From Ensifer sp. Root278 (GTDB taxonomy: Bacteria > Pseudomonadota > Alphaproteobacteria > Rhizobiales > Rhizobiaceae): 64,000 bases of DNA. Of the stretch, positions 45,633-54,783 are shown one piece after another. The notes beneath the pieces are model-generated. The model ran no database searches. It worked only from the letters and a program-made list of their open reading frames with translations, and was not told where the DNA came from. The translations under genes and the position numbers were made by a program. Each line of letters opens with the position of its first letter. The first letter of the stretch is position 1. The stretch spans positions 1-64,000 of the forward strand of contig NZ_LMJJ01000004.1 of assembly GCF_001429285.1 (NCBI RefSeq), in the 5' to 3' direction.

Positions 45633-46100
45633 TCAGGCCAGTTCGTCCTCTTCTTTCAGCAGTATCCCGATCAGCCGCTCCATGGATCGGGTGACCACCA
45701 TGCAGTCCTCCAACGGCTCGTCGTCCAGCAATTTCTCGATCAGCGCCGTGTGGATCTCCATGGCTGCCTCCGTAAGGTTGCGGCCCTCCTGTGTCAGCGA
45801 CAACCGCAGTACCCGTTTGTCCTTCTCGTCACCGCGGCGCAGGATCAGGCCGCGCTTTTCCAGCTGCGGCAACAGCATGCTCATGTTGGAGCGGCCCACC
45901 AGCAGTTTGCGTGCCAGTTCCTGCTGCGAAATGCCGTCGAAGCGGTAGAGGTTGATCAGGATATCGAGGTGTGGCGGCTTGATGTCGAGATGGGCGATCT
46001 CGCGCGTCACCGTCTGCTGCATGAGCTGGCAGGCGCGCGCAACCGCGATCCAGCTGCGGAAACGGGGGTGATCCCAAGGGAAATGGTGTTCTGTCGTCAC
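45633..46100 (-). CDS. MarR-family transcriptional regulator
   Basis: A 155-residue winged-helix dimer-type regulator; ISQQELARKLLVGRSNMSML is the recognition helix-turn-helix and RGDEKDKRVLRLSLTQEG the wing. I chose the GTG at 46100 because both palindromes (46108-46147) then lie upstream, between this gene and its divergent neighbour. An in-frame ATG at 46145 would put the operators inside the coding sequence and leave only 17 bases to the neighbour. It probably represses itself and the alpha/beta hydrolase; the inducer is unknown. Confidence 0.8.
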   Translation of the reverse strand: MTTEHHFPWDHPRFRSWIAVARACQLMQQTVTREIAHLDIKPPHLDILINLYRFDGISQQELARKLLVGRSNMSMLLPQLEKRGLILRRGDEKDKRVLRLSLTQEGRNLTEAAMEIHTALIEKLLDDEPLEDCMVVTRSMERLIGILLKEEDELA

Positions 46101-46107
46101 TTGATTT

Positions 46108-46147
46108 TTGTTCAACGTTGTACAATTATGTTCAGCATTGAACATAA
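46108..46147. promoter_or_regulatory. Two adjacent palindromes, candidate MarR operators
   Basis: TTATGTTCA-GCAT-TGAACATAA (46126-46147) is a perfect inverted repeat with a four-base spacer. A second, imperfect palindrome TTGTTCAACGTTGTACAA (46108-46125) shares the GTTCA half-site. They fill the divergent promoter region and fit a MarR dimer binding side by side. Confidence 0.65.
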
Positions 46148-46162
46148 CAAGAGATTCCCACT

Positions 46163-47071
46163 ATGGCACCCTTTGCGATCAAGGTCATCCGCCACACGCT
46201 GAAAGGCGTGGCAGCGTTCTCGCCCGAGGCCGCCGGCAGGCTTGCCTTCAAGCTTTTCAGCGTGACGCCCGGCCGGAAGCCTAAGAACGCCAAGGAGAGG
46301 GCGGCGCTCGCGGCCGCGGCGCCCGTGATCGCCACGGGGCAGCCGGTGACGCTTTCCTATGCCGGCGGCTGGGTGCTGGCACGCCAGTTCGCCGCTCCGC
46401 GCAATGCCGCCAACGCCAAGCGCATCCTGCTCGTGCATGGCTGGGGATCGCGCAGCGACTACTTGGCTGCGATGATCGATGGCCTGGTCAAAGGCGGCGC
46501 TGAAGTGGTGACGCTCGACTGGCCGGGGCATGGCGGTTCGCCGGGACGCACACTCACGATGCCTGCAGCGGTCAGGGCGATCGACGCCGCCTGGCGGCAT
46601 TTCGGCAATTTCGATGTCTGCGTCGGTCATTCCTTTGGCGGGGGAAGCCTTGCTTGTGCGGCGGGCGGCATCGTCTGCGACGTGCGCAGCCATGTGGCGA
46701 AGAAGCTGGTGCTGATCGGCGCGCCGAGCGAGATGACTTGGCTTTTCAAAGGTTTCGGCAAAATTCTTCGCCTGGCGCCGAAGACGCAGGCGGCCTTCGA
46801 AGATGTTGTCGAGCGTCTCGCCGGCAGACGCCTCGAGGATTTCGACGCCGCGCGGATCATCGGCGTCCTCGCCGTGCCGACGCTGGTCATCCATGCGGAG
46901 GACGACAAGGAGGTCGCGGCCGATCATGCCCGCCGCTATGCAGCCGCTGGGCCGAACGTGGAGATGTTTTGGGCAAACGGCTTCGGCCATCGCCGCATCG
47001 TCTCGGCCGCACCCGTGATCGCGCGGATCAATGCCTTCATACACGCGGAAGATCAAAAAGCCGCCGCCTGA
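46163..47071 (+). CDS. Alpha/beta hydrolase
   Basis: A 302-residue hydrolase with oxyanion HGWGSRSDYL (about 93), nucleophile elbow VGHSFGGGSLA (Ser in GHSFG, about 156), acid Asp in VIHAEDDKEVAAD and catalytic His in GFGHRRIV. It cleaves an unknown ester or amide. The start follows AAGAGA, with the MarR operators immediately upstream, so the regulator likely controls it and the substrate may be a toxic or aromatic ester. Confidence 0.85.
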   Translation: MAPFAIKVIRHTLKGVAAFSPEAAGRLAFKLFSVTPGRKPKNAKERAALAAAAPVIATGQPVTLSYAGGWVLARQFAAPRNAANAKRILLVHGWGSRSDYLAAMIDGLVKGGAEVVTLDWPGHGGSPGRTLTMPAAVRAIDAAWRHFGNFDVCVGHSFGGGSLACAAGGIVCDVRSHVAKKLVLIGAPSEMTWLFKGFGKILRLAPKTQAAFEDVVERLAGRRLEDFDAARIIGVLAVPTLVIHAEDDKEVAADHARRYAAAGPNVEMFWANGFGHRRIVSAAPVIARINAFIHAEDQKAAA

Positions 47072-47198
47072 CTATTTTTCGTTGCTGCCGTCATCAGACT
47101 GTCATGCTATCGGTCAAAGGGTCGCTTTAGCCTCCGGAATCGCTTCGCAATCCGCGCCCTGCCATCGATCCGGAGATCTTTCGGTATTGGAGGACGGC

Positions 47199-47807
47199 AT
47201 GTCGGTCATCACCTCGGTCGAGGAACTCAACGCGCTCTATGGCGGTGTCAGCGAAGCATCGGTGGCCAAGGTCACCAAAACGCTGACGGCGGAGTATCGG
47301 CTGATGATCGAGGCTTCGCCCTTCTGCGCGCTCGCAACCGTCGGGCCGGAGGGGCTCGATTGTTCGCCGCGCGGTGACGACGATTGCGTCGTTCGGATCG
47401 CCGACGACAAGACGGTGCTGCTTCCCGACTGGCGCGGCAACAACCGGGTCGATTCGCTCGCCAATATCGTGCGTGACCCGCGCGTGGCGCTGATGTTCCT
47501 GATCCCCGGCTCGAACACGACGATGCGCATCAACGGCACAGCCGTCCTCAGTATCGATCCGGAGCTTACCGATAGCTTCGAGGTCGACGGCAAGCACCCG
47601 CGCAGCGTGATTGTCGTGACCATCGGTGAAGTCTATTTTCAGTGCGCCCGTGCGGTGATGCGCGCGCAGCTTTGGAACCCGGAACGCTTCCTCGATCCGG
47701 CATCGCTGCCGACGCCCGGCACGTTGCTGAAGGCTGCCAAGACGGATTTCGACCGCGAAACCTATGACCGCGAATGGCCGGAGCGCGCAGCCAAGACCAT
47801 GTGGTAG
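47199..47807 (+). CDS. Pyridoxamine 5'-phosphate oxidase-family flavoprotein
   Basis: A 202-residue split-barrel FMN-binding protein of the DR2398-like group: SPFCALATVGPEGLDCSPRGD opens the flavin pocket and VLLPDWRGNNRVDSLANI follows. Such proteins are putative FMN oxidoreductases, distinct from PdxH, and the substrate is not known. ATG 47199 follows TTGGAGGA. It is 127 bases after the hydrolase and 62 bases before the M15-like gene. Confidence 0.85.
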   Translation: MSVITSVEELNALYGGVSEASVAKVTKTLTAEYRLMIEASPFCALATVGPEGLDCSPRGDDDCVVRIADDKTVLLPDWRGNNRVDSLANIVRDPRVALMFLIPGSNTTMRINGTAVLSIDPELTDSFEVDGKHPRSVIVVTIGEVYFQCARAVMRAQLWNPERFLDPASLPTPGTLLKAAKTDFDRETYDREWPERAAKTMW

Positions 47808-47869
47808 GCTGCTGCGGGGGCCGACCGGTACGGTCGCCATCTCAGCGAAGCGCGCGGGTGGAGGCGAGG

Positions 47870-48661
47870 GTGCGGCGGCAGGCTCTGACAGGTGCATCAG
47901 CACTCCTTTTCGCTCTCTTGGCCGGCAAGGCGACAGCCGGCGAGCCCAGTCTATCCGAGAAGCTCAGCCTGCTGGCTACGGCCTACCCCGATGCCATCGA
48001 GCGGATCGACGGCAATGTCCTGGTTCTGCGGGATGGTGGGGTGCCGCTCTCCATCGACGACGGCAAGAAGAAGAGCCATGCCGAGAAACTGGCCGCGGCG
48101 GATATCGAGGACAGCCTGTCACAGATCTATCCGCTGGGCGCGTGTGCGAAAGCGCCGGCCGTCGATTTCGATCCGGGTCGCATCCGCAGCGATGCACTGT
48201 TGAAGCGGCTCTATGGCAGCAGTGCTACGGCTGTCAGGCGGGATCTCGTCACTGTGGACTGGTTCGGCGAGCGGCTGCAGGTGACGCGGAAGCACGGAAC
48301 GGCCGCGGCGCTGAAGGCGATCGCCGCTGATCTTTCGCGACATGCCGAACTCAAACGCTATCTCAGCCCAAGCGCCGGCACCTTCAACTGGCGGCCGATT
48401 GCCGGTGCTGCCACGCTGTCGGTCCATAGCTTCGGCGCGGCGATCGATCTCAATACGGGCTTTGCGGATTACTGGCGCTGGTCCGGGAAGGGGGTGCACG
48501 GCTATCGCAACCGCTATCCGCTGGATATCGTCGAGATTTTCGAGAAGCACGGCTTCATCTGGGGTGGCCGCTGGTACCACTTCGATACGATGCATTTCGA
48601 GTACCGGCCGGAGCTGATCGCGATCGCGCGGGCGGCGGGCGCGGATGCCTGCGGCCACTAG
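47870..48661 (+). CDS. Secreted M15-like D-Ala-D-Ala carboxypeptidase-type protein
   Basis: A 263-residue protein with a short signal peptide (ending KATAGE) and a C-terminal LAS/M15 domain. Zinc-site motifs are SVHSFGAAIDLN (His and Asp) and WYHFDTMHFEY (final His). The family trims peptide cross-links in peptidoglycan; activity here is inferred. GTG 47870 is chosen because GGAGG lies six bases upstream and it gives a clean signal peptide; upstream in-frame codons overlap the previous gene. Confidence 0.78.
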   Translation: MRRQALTGASALLFALLAGKATAGEPSLSEKLSLLATAYPDAIERIDGNVLVLRDGGVPLSIDDGKKKSHAEKLAAADIEDSLSQIYPLGACAKAPAVDFDPGRIRSDALLKRLYGSSATAVRRDLVTVDWFGERLQVTRKHGTAAALKAIAADLSRHAELKRYLSPSAGTFNWRPIAGAATLSVHSFGAAIDLNTGFADYWRWSGKGVHGYRNRYPLDIVEIFEKHGFIWGGRWYHFDTMHFEYRPELIAIARAAGADACGH

Positions 48662-48728
48662 TCGGCTGCCTCGCAGCGTTCAGAGCGGGCGGTGCCTTCA
48701 CGCATGCCCGAGCACCGGCAAACAAAAA

Positions 48729-48745
48729 GCGCCCATGAAGAGCGC
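48729..48745 (-). terminator. Terminator of the diguanylate cyclase gene
   Basis: On the minus strand GCGCTC pairs with GGGCGC (one G-U) around a five-base loop and is followed by TTTTTGTTT. It begins 33 bases after the stop codon. Confidence 0.7.
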
Positions 48746-48777
48746 CGATTGTCAGTTCGATCGCAGAGCGCCGTAGG

Positions 48778-49848
48778 TCAGCGTCGATAGATCAGCCAGT
48801 TGCGGCCGGATTCCTTGCGCATGCCGTCTTCAAAGAGAACGGTCTTGTTGCGCCCGCCATTCTTGGCCGAATAGAGCGCGATATCCGCCTTGTTGTAGAG
48901 ATCGACAGGGTCTTCTGCTGCGGTCGCCATGCAGACGCCAACGGAAAGCGTGATCGGGCCGTAGTTGACACCGGTCTTCGAATTGCGGAAGGGCGTTGCC
49001 GCAAGAACCGTGCGGATGCGATCGGCGATCTGCAGGCATTCTTCCTGGGTGCTGTCGCCAAGGATAATGGCAAATTCCTCGCCGCCGGTGCGGGCAACGA
49101 ACGCCTCACGGCGCAGGTTGGCGCGAAGGACGCCGCCGACGGTCGCGAGGATCTTGTCGCCGACCGGATGGCCGAACGTGTCGTTGACCTTCTTGAAATG
49201 GTCGATGTCGGCAACGAGCAGGCCGGTGTAATTTCTCAGGTGCTCATTGTTGTAGACGGCCGCCAGATTGTCGTCAAAGGCGCGCCGGTTGGCGAGACGC
49301 GTGAGCGAATCCGTGTTGGCGATGCGCTTGTACTCGTCGAGTTCCTGCCGGATGACCTCCATTTCGAAGGACTTTTGCACAACGGTCTCGACGCGCTCCT
49401 TGCCCTGGCTCATCGTCTCGGCCGTCGCCTCGGTCAGGATGCCGATCGCGTGGCGCAGGATATCCGCGCTCGATGCACTCTTGCTGACGATGTTGACATA
49501 GGCCTCATCGAGAACCTTGTTGTAGTTCTCAAGCGCGTATTGCTCGTCGCGCAACAGGGTAACGAGCTCGGCAAGCTTGGCTGCAAGGGTGGTGTGGGCG
49601 CGCTCGATGCCGTTCGAGCGGTGGATGTGGCTGAAGTACTGCGCGCCGATCGCATCCAGCTCTTCCTGGGTCGCGCGGCTACCGAGCGCCGCGAGTTCTT
49701 TCGACAGCTGCGGGTTGGAGCCGAGATAGGCTTCGTAATAGAGTTCGTAGTTGCGGGGGATAGGCGCGACACCCATCATGCGCATGGCATGGGTCACTTG
49801 CGCTGCGATATCGGGCGTCTGTGCTTTGCCCGAATTTGCCGTTTGCAT
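48778..49848 (-). CDS. Cytoplasmic GGDEF diguanylate cyclase
   Basis: A 356-residue soluble protein: an N-terminal helical region (about 1-160) with no recognised sensor domain and a C-terminal GGDEF domain. The active site reads RTGGEEFAII (GGEEF, 255-259), and ADIDHFKKVND supplies the metal Asp, so it should make c-di-GMP from two GTP. The RxxD inhibitory site usually five residues before GGEEF is absent (RREAFVARTGGEEF), so product inhibition is unlikely. ATG 48848-side numbering aside, the start is ATG 49848 after a GGGGG run. Confidence 0.88.
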   Translation of the reverse strand: MQTANSGKAQTPDIAAQVTHAMRMMGVAPIPRNYELYYEAYLGSNPQLSKELAALGSRATQEELDAIGAQYFSHIHRSNGIERAHTTLAAKLAELVTLLRDEQYALENYNKVLDEAYVNIVSKSASSADILRHAIGILTEATAETMSQGKERVETVVQKSFEMEVIRQELDEYKRIANTDSLTRLANRRAFDDNLAAVYNNEHLRNYTGLLVADIDHFKKVNDTFGHPVGDKILATVGGVLRANLRREAFVARTGGEEFAIILGDSTQEECLQIADRIRTVLAATPFRNSKTGVNYGPITLSVGVCMATAAEDPVDLYNKADIALYSAKNGGRNKTVLFEDGMRKESGRNWLIYRR

Positions 49849-50000
49849 GTGCAAACCCCCTAATAGTATTCACTGCTTACGGGTTATGATTTTTAGGGGC
49901 AAATGATTTGCGAAGTCTTAATATTTGCCGCCGCGGTGCACCGCAGTTCGATCGACTGCGGCCATTCCCGCCGATCTATCCTAGCGTTTGCGACTTGAAC

Positions 50001-50025
50001 CCACGGCGCCGTTGAGGCGCCGTGG
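50001..50025 (-). terminator. Hairpin after fumC
   Basis: A 10-bp perfect stem CCACGGCGCC/GGCGCCGTGG with loop GTTGA, 15 bases beyond the fumC stop. No T-run on the minus strand. Confidence 0.5.
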
Positions 50026-50039
50026 TGTGTCAAAATGGA

Positions 50040-51431
50040 TCAGGCCGGGCCGATCATCGTTTCGGGGCGCACGATCGCGTCGAACTCTTCGTTCGTCACG
50101 TAGCCGCCGCCGACGGCTTCTTCGCGCAGCGTCGTGCCGTTCTTGTGGGCGGTCTTGGCGATCTTGGCAGCGTTGTCGTAGCCGATCTTCGGGGCGAGGG
50201 CGGTGACCAGCATCAGTGAGCGGTCGAGTGCCGCCTTGATGTTGTCTTCGCGTGCCTCGATGCCGACGACGCAGTTGTCGGTGAAGGACACGGCCGCATC
50301 GGAAAGCAGCTGCACCGACTGCAGGAAGTTGTAGGCCATCAGCGGGTTGAAGACGTTGAGCTCGAAGTGGCCCTGGCTGCCGGCGAAGGTGAGGGCGGCG
50401 TGGTTGCCGAAGACCTGGACGCAGACCTGGGTCAGCGCTTCGCACTGGGTCGGGTTGACCTTGCCGGGCATGATCGACGAGCCAGGCTCGTTTTCAGGCA
50501 GCGACAGTTCGCCGAGACCGGAGCGCGGGCCGGAGCCGAGGAAGCGGATGTCGTTGGCGATCTTGAAGAGGGCTGCAGCCGTCGCGTTGATCGCGCCATG
50601 GCTGAAGACCATGGAATCATGGGCGGCGAGCGCCTCGAACTTGTTCGGCGCCGAGGTGAAGGCAATGCCGGTGATCTTGGCGATCTCGTCGGCAACCTTT
50701 TCAGCAAATCCGACCGGCGCATTGAGGCCGGTACCGACGGCCGTGCCGCCCTGGGCGAGTTCGCAAAGGCCGGGAAGCGTCATCTCGATGCGCTTGATCG
50801 AGGAAGCGACCTGCGCGGCATAGCCGGAGAATTCCTGGCCAAGCGTCAGCGGGGTTGCATCCTGGGTGTGGGTGCGGCCGATCTTGATGATGTGATCGAA
50901 TGCCTTGACCTTGGCTTCCAGCGCCTTGTGCAGGTGCTTCAATGCCGGCAGCAGGTCATGGATCACCCGTTCCGCGCAGGCGATGTGCATCGCCGTCGGA
51001 TAGGTGTCGTTCGACGACTGGCTCATGTTGACGTGATCGTTCGGATGCACCGGCTTCTTCGAGCCCATGACGCCGCCGAGCAGTTCGATGGCGCGGTTCG
51101 AAATCACCTCGTTGGCATTCATGTTCGACTGGGTGCCCGAACCGGTCTGCCAGACGACGAGCGGGAAATGGTCGTTGAGCTTGCCGTCGATCACTTCCTG
51201 CGATGCCTTGACGATGGCATCGGCTACGGTGGAATCCAGACGGCCGAGCGCCTGGTTGGTGCGGGCGGCTGCCTGCTTGACGATGCCGAGCGCCCGGACG
51301 ATCGAGGCCGGCTGCTTTTCCCAACCGATCTTGAAATTGCCGAGCGAGCGCTGGGCCTGGGCGCCCCAATAGCGGTCGCTTGCCACTTCGATGGGGCCGA
51401 ACGTGTCTGTTTCCGTGCGCGTCGATGTCAT
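50040..51431 (-). CDS. fumC: Class II fumarate hydratase
   Basis: A 463-residue cytoplasmic enzyme interconverting fumarate and L-malate in the TCA cycle. The family signature [13 protein letters not shown] is intact, along with [14 protein letters not shown] and [19 protein letters not shown]. Length is standard for the oxygen-stable, iron-free class II type. It is monocistronic, with a hairpin after it and a long leader region on the other side. Confidence 0.95.
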   Translation of the reverse strand: MTSTRTETDTFGPIEVASDRYWGAQAQRSLGNFKIGWEKQPASIVRALGIVKQAAARTNQALGRLDSTVADAIVKASQEVIDGKLNDHFPLVVWQTGSGTQSNMNANEVISNRAIELLGGVMGSKKPVHPNDHVNMSQSSNDTYPTAMHIACAERVIHDLLPALKHLHKALEAKVKAFDHIIKIGRTHTQDATPLTLGQEFSGYAAQVASSIKRIEMTLPGLCELAQGGTAVGTGLNAPVGFAEKVADEIAKITGIAFTSAPNKFEALAAHDSMVFSHGAINATAAALFKIANDIRFLGSGPRSGLGELSLPENEPGSSIMPGKVNPTQCEALTQVCVQVFGNHAALTFAGSQGHFELNVFNPLMAYNFLQSVQLLSDAAVSFTDNCVVGIEAREDNIKAALDRSLMLVTALAPKIGYDNAAKIAKTAHKNGTTLREEAVGGGYVTNEEFDAIVRPETMIGPA

Positions 51432-51942
51432 CGTGATACCTGCCTTGGATCATGCGGTTCATGAAGCCTGGGCGAGGGGCCGGGTGGCGCATCTCCCCAG
51501 GGTGCCGGGCCTCTCTCTGCCCCGCCTGCCGGAGCTTGTAAAGGGGCGTGGCTCGGCTTGCCATGCTACAATCGTTTGAAACGTTGACGTGCAACAAGGC
51601 CGGCCCGGAACGATGGTGATTCGGTCGCTTGCGGGCCGCGGGCGCCGTTGTGATGTTTCGGTCACAGGCGCGGCGTTCTTTTTAGCCGCCGATCGGCGGC
51701 TGCAACCGGCCCATGACCTCCCGCTGAAATAAAATCCATATGGATCAAATTTTTATCCCCCTTCGAACGTTATGGAAGCGAGGCGTTTGCAGGGACGAGG
51801 AAGGAGATTCAAGGTCGATGTTCGCGGGCGCGTTTCCTTTTCATTCACCATCCTTTTCTATAACTTTCAGTGCACGAGGGCGTGGCGAGAATCTGGCTTC
51901 AGTCGAATTCGGCGACAACGCGATACGGGGACGTAGTTTCAT
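51432..51942. promoter_or_regulatory. Divergent fumC/L,D-transpeptidase intergenic region
   Basis: A 511-base gap with AGCCGCC-GATC-GGCGGCT (51684-51701) and a 12-bp perfect palindrome ATCCATATGGAT (51734-51745) in an AT-rich stretch, possibly an operator. A 42-codon frame (51818-51946) with AAGGAG upstream ends exactly on the transpeptidase start codon. No other gene is supported. Confidence 0.4.
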
Positions 51943-53832
51943 ATGAGAGTAATTAAGACGGCAGCGGTCGTGGCGCTCATGAGCGGCTGTGCGATCGCGA
52001 CCATGGATGTGCGGCCGGCTTCGGCCTTCACATTTGGCGATTTCATCCGGGCGGGCCGGAAGAAGACCGAGGCTCAGCAGGTTCAGCCGAACCAGCCGCT
52101 GCCGGGCATGGGCACGATGGTCGACCCGCAGCAGGCGGCCAAGCCGCTGCCGAAGGTCACGGGCCCCAAATATTACACCTACAAGGCGGAGCCGCTGCGT
52201 CGCATCTCAACCGACAAGTTGCTCGACCCGGTCGTTACCGGCTCCGTGCGCAACGATGCGCTGCCGCCGATGCTGCGCACGCCGCTTGCCGACGCGCGGC
52301 AGTTCCTGCCGGATATCAACGTTCGCGCGTCCGGCGACGTCGCCAAGGCGGTCGAAGCCCATTACGGCGCCCGCATGGATTACATCTGGATCGGCGCCGA
52401 AGGCGTGAACGCCAAGGCAAAGGCGGCGGTCGCCGTTCTCGCCGATGCAGCCAAGGTCGGCCTCGACCCGCAGGATTATGCGGTCACCGTGCCGGCTGAT
52501 ACGTTCGACCGCGGCGACATGATCGCGCGCGAAAAGGAACTGCTGCAGTTCGAAATCGCGCTGTCGGCGGCAACGCTCACCTATGCGCAGGACACGGTGC
52601 GCGGCCGCATCGATCCGAACAAGATCTCCGGCTACCACGACTTCAAGCGCAAGACGGTCGAACTCGCTCCGCTTCTCGACAAGCTGTCTGCGAGCAACGA
52701 CGTCGCCACGCTTCTCAACGACCAGAACCCGAAGAGCGCGCAATTCGCGGCACTCTCCGTCGAACTGGAGAAGCTGAGGGCGGAAACAGGCGCCGAGCAG
52801 CGCGTCGAGATCGCGCCCGGCACGCTGCTTAAGCCGGGCCAGAGCAATCCCGAGCTCGCCAACATCATTGCCGGTATTCGCCTCAAGGGCTCGGAAGCGC
52901 TGAAGACCGAACATGCGGCGGTTCTTGCCGCTTACCAGGGAGCGCCGGAATACACGCCGGAACTGGTAACCGTGGTCGAGGCCTTCCAGAAGGAACACGG
53001 GCTGAAGGCTGATGGGGTCGTCGGCCAGGCGTCGGTGCGCATCCTGACGGGTGGCGACAGCGTGGCGAACAAGATCAACAAGCTCGAGATCGCCATGGAG
53101 CAGGCGCGCTGGCTGCCGGATGGCCTCGGCGGCCGCTACGTCTTCATCAACCAGCCGGCCTTCACCGCAACCTATACCGACCAGGGCGCCGAGCAGTTCT
53201 CGATGCGCGTGGTCGTCGGCTCGAAAACGAACCAGACCTATTTCTTCCAGGACGAGATCCAGACCGTCGAGGTCAATCCGTACTGGGGCGTGCCGCAGTC
53301 GATCATCGTCAACGAGATGCTGCCGAAGCTCCGCAGCGACCCGAACTATCTCGATCGCATGGGCTACCAGGTCGAGGTCGGCGGCCGGCCGGTTCCGTCG
53401 GCGTCGGTCAACTGGAACGGCTCGACCGCTTCGGTCGCGGTACGCCAGCCGCCGAGCAGCGACAATGCGCTCGGCGAGCTGAAAATCCTGTTCCCCAACG
53501 CGCATGCGATCTACATGCACGACACCCCGTCGAAGAGCTTCTTCAAGCGCGACAACCGGGCACTCAGCCACGGTTGCGTGCGGCTTGCCGATCCGCGCCT
53601 GATGGCGGCGGCCGTGCTCGGCACGAGCGTCGAGGACGTCGGCAAGGAGATTGCCGGCGGCGGCAACAAGGCACTGCAGGTTCCGGTGAAGGTGCCGGTT
53701 TATGTCGCCTACTTCACGGCCTGGCCGAACAAGGATGGTGTCGTCGAGTATTTCGACGACGTCTATGAGCGCGACATGTACATGAACCGCGCCTTTGACG
53801 CGACGCGCGGCGCCCGCAGGGCCGAAGGATAA
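51943..53832 (+). CDS. L,D-transpeptidase (YcbB/LdtD-like)
   Basis: A 629-residue exported enzyme: signal sequence (about 1-28), a scaffold domain as in YcbB, a peptidoglycan-binding motif (about 335-370, VVEAFQKEHGLKADGVVGQA) and a YkuD catalytic domain. The active site SHGCVRL places the nucleophile Cys near residue 543. It forms 3-3 cross-links in peptidoglycan or attaches proteins to it; rhizobia rely heavily on such enzymes for polar growth. ATG 51943 overlaps the TGA of a small upstream frame. A strong terminator follows. Confidence 0.92.
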   Translation: MRVIKTAAVVALMSGCAIATMDVRPASAFTFGDFIRAGRKKTEAQQVQPNQPLPGMGTMVDPQQAAKPLPKVTGPKYYTYKAEPLRRISTDKLLDPVVTGSVRNDALPPMLRTPLADARQFLPDINVRASGDVAKAVEAHYGARMDYIWIGAEGVNAKAKAAVAVLADAAKVGLDPQDYAVTVPADTFDRGDMIAREKELLQFEIALSAATLTYAQDTVRGRIDPNKISGYHDFKRKTVELAPLLDKLSASNDVATLLNDQNPKSAQFAALSVELEKLRAETGAEQRVEIAPGTLLKPGQSNPELANIIAGIRLKGSEALKTEHAAVLAAYQGAPEYTPELVTVVEAFQKEHGLKADGVVGQASVRILTGGDSVANKINKLEIAMEQARWLPDGLGGRYVFINQPAFTATYTDQGAEQFSMRVVVGSKTNQTYFFQDEIQTVEVNPYWGVPQSIIVNEMLPKLRSDPNYLDRMGYQVEVGGRPVPSASVNWNGSTASVAVRQPPSSDNALGELKILFPNAHAIYMHDTPSKSFFKRDNRALSHGCVRLADPRLMAAAVLGTSVEDVGKEIAGGGNKALQVPVKVPVYVAYFTAWPNKDGVVEYFDDVYERDMYMNRAFDATRGARRAEG

Positions 53833-53846
53833 GACACAAGAATAAG

Positions 53847-53871
53847 AAAAGGCCGCTTCGAGCGGCCTTTT
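53847..53871. terminator. Strong Rho-independent terminator between convergent genes
   Basis: An 11-bp stem AAAAGGCCGCT/AGCGGCCTTTT with a three-base loop TCG, followed by TT. It serves the L,D-transpeptidase gene and can act for gph from the other strand. Confidence 0.9.
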
Positions 53872-53881
53872 TTCTGTTCGA

Positions 53882-54559
53882 TCATCGGGTCTCGAGCAGC
53901 GCCGAGACCAGTTCCGGTGTCAGTTCGTCGAAGTGGCTGATGATTTTCGTCGGCTCGAGGCTTTCGACGGGGACGTCCGAGTAGCCGAAAGGAACCGCAA
54001 TCGACGGCACTGCTGCATTGCGGGCGACGAGGAAGTCGTTGAGGCTGTCGCCGACCATCACCGAGCGTTCCGCCGAGCCGCCGGCATTGGTGACGGTCCT
54101 CAGGAGGTGCTCGGCATTCGGCTTGCGCACTTCGAAAGTGTCGCCACCCGAAATCGCGGCGAAGCGTTCGATCAGCCCCAGGCGTTCGAGCAGGCGCGTT
54201 GCCAGCTTTTCCGGCTTGTTGGTGCAGACCGCCAGCTTGAAGCCGGCGCCAGAGAGCCGGTCGAGCGCGTCGACGAGGCCCGGATAGGGCAGCGAATCGC
54301 CGGGCATCGAGCCGTGGTAGAAATCGACGAACTCCTTGAGCTGCCATTCCAGGACGTCTTCAGCGAGCGGCTTTTGCCGGAGCGCGAAGGTGCGCTCGAT
54401 CATGGCGCGTGCGCCGTGCCCGACAAGATGGGTGAGATCCGCATAGCCGACCGGTGCGATGCCGGCCTGGGTCACCGCATGGTTGAGGCTCGCGACCAGG
54501 TCCGGCGCGGTATCGACAAGCGTTCCATCGAGATCGAAGACGACTATGGGAGATGACAC
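53882..54559 (-). CDS. gph: Phosphoglycolate phosphatase (HAD family)
   Basis: A 225-residue HAD hydrolase: motif I VVFDLDGTLVDTAPD, motif II VCTNKP, motif III/IV VMVGDSLNDFLVARNA. It dephosphorylates 2-phosphoglycolate, a by-product of DNA repair and photorespiration-like chemistry, although other small phosphates are possible. It faces rpiA across a divergent promoter region. Confidence 0.9.
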   Translation of the reverse strand: MSSPIVVFDLDGTLVDTAPDLVASLNHAVTQAGIAPVGYADLTHLVGHGARAMIERTFALRQKPLAEDVLEWQLKEFVDFYHGSMPGDSLPYPGLVDALDRLSGAGFKLAVCTNKPEKLATRLLERLGLIERFAAISGGDTFEVRKPNAEHLLRTVTNAGGSAERSVMVGDSLNDFLVARNAAVPSIAVPFGYSDVPVESLEPTKIISHFDELTPELVSALLETR

Positions 54560-54783
54560 CGAAAAACCTCATGGCACCGGAAACGTTGCCGTTCGGGTAG
54601 GCGAAGTGACAGCAGAATGCAATGGGGAGTACATGTCCCAAGTCCTGCGGAATCCTTGGCGGCAATTTCATTTTGACTTTTGTTTGCGTCGCCGGGCGTG
54701 TAAGTGTCTCAGCGGAAAACGGGCCGGCCGTTCGCTGCTTGCAGCAAAGCCGTCCGTCGGAATTACAAGGGAGCGACTGGCGC

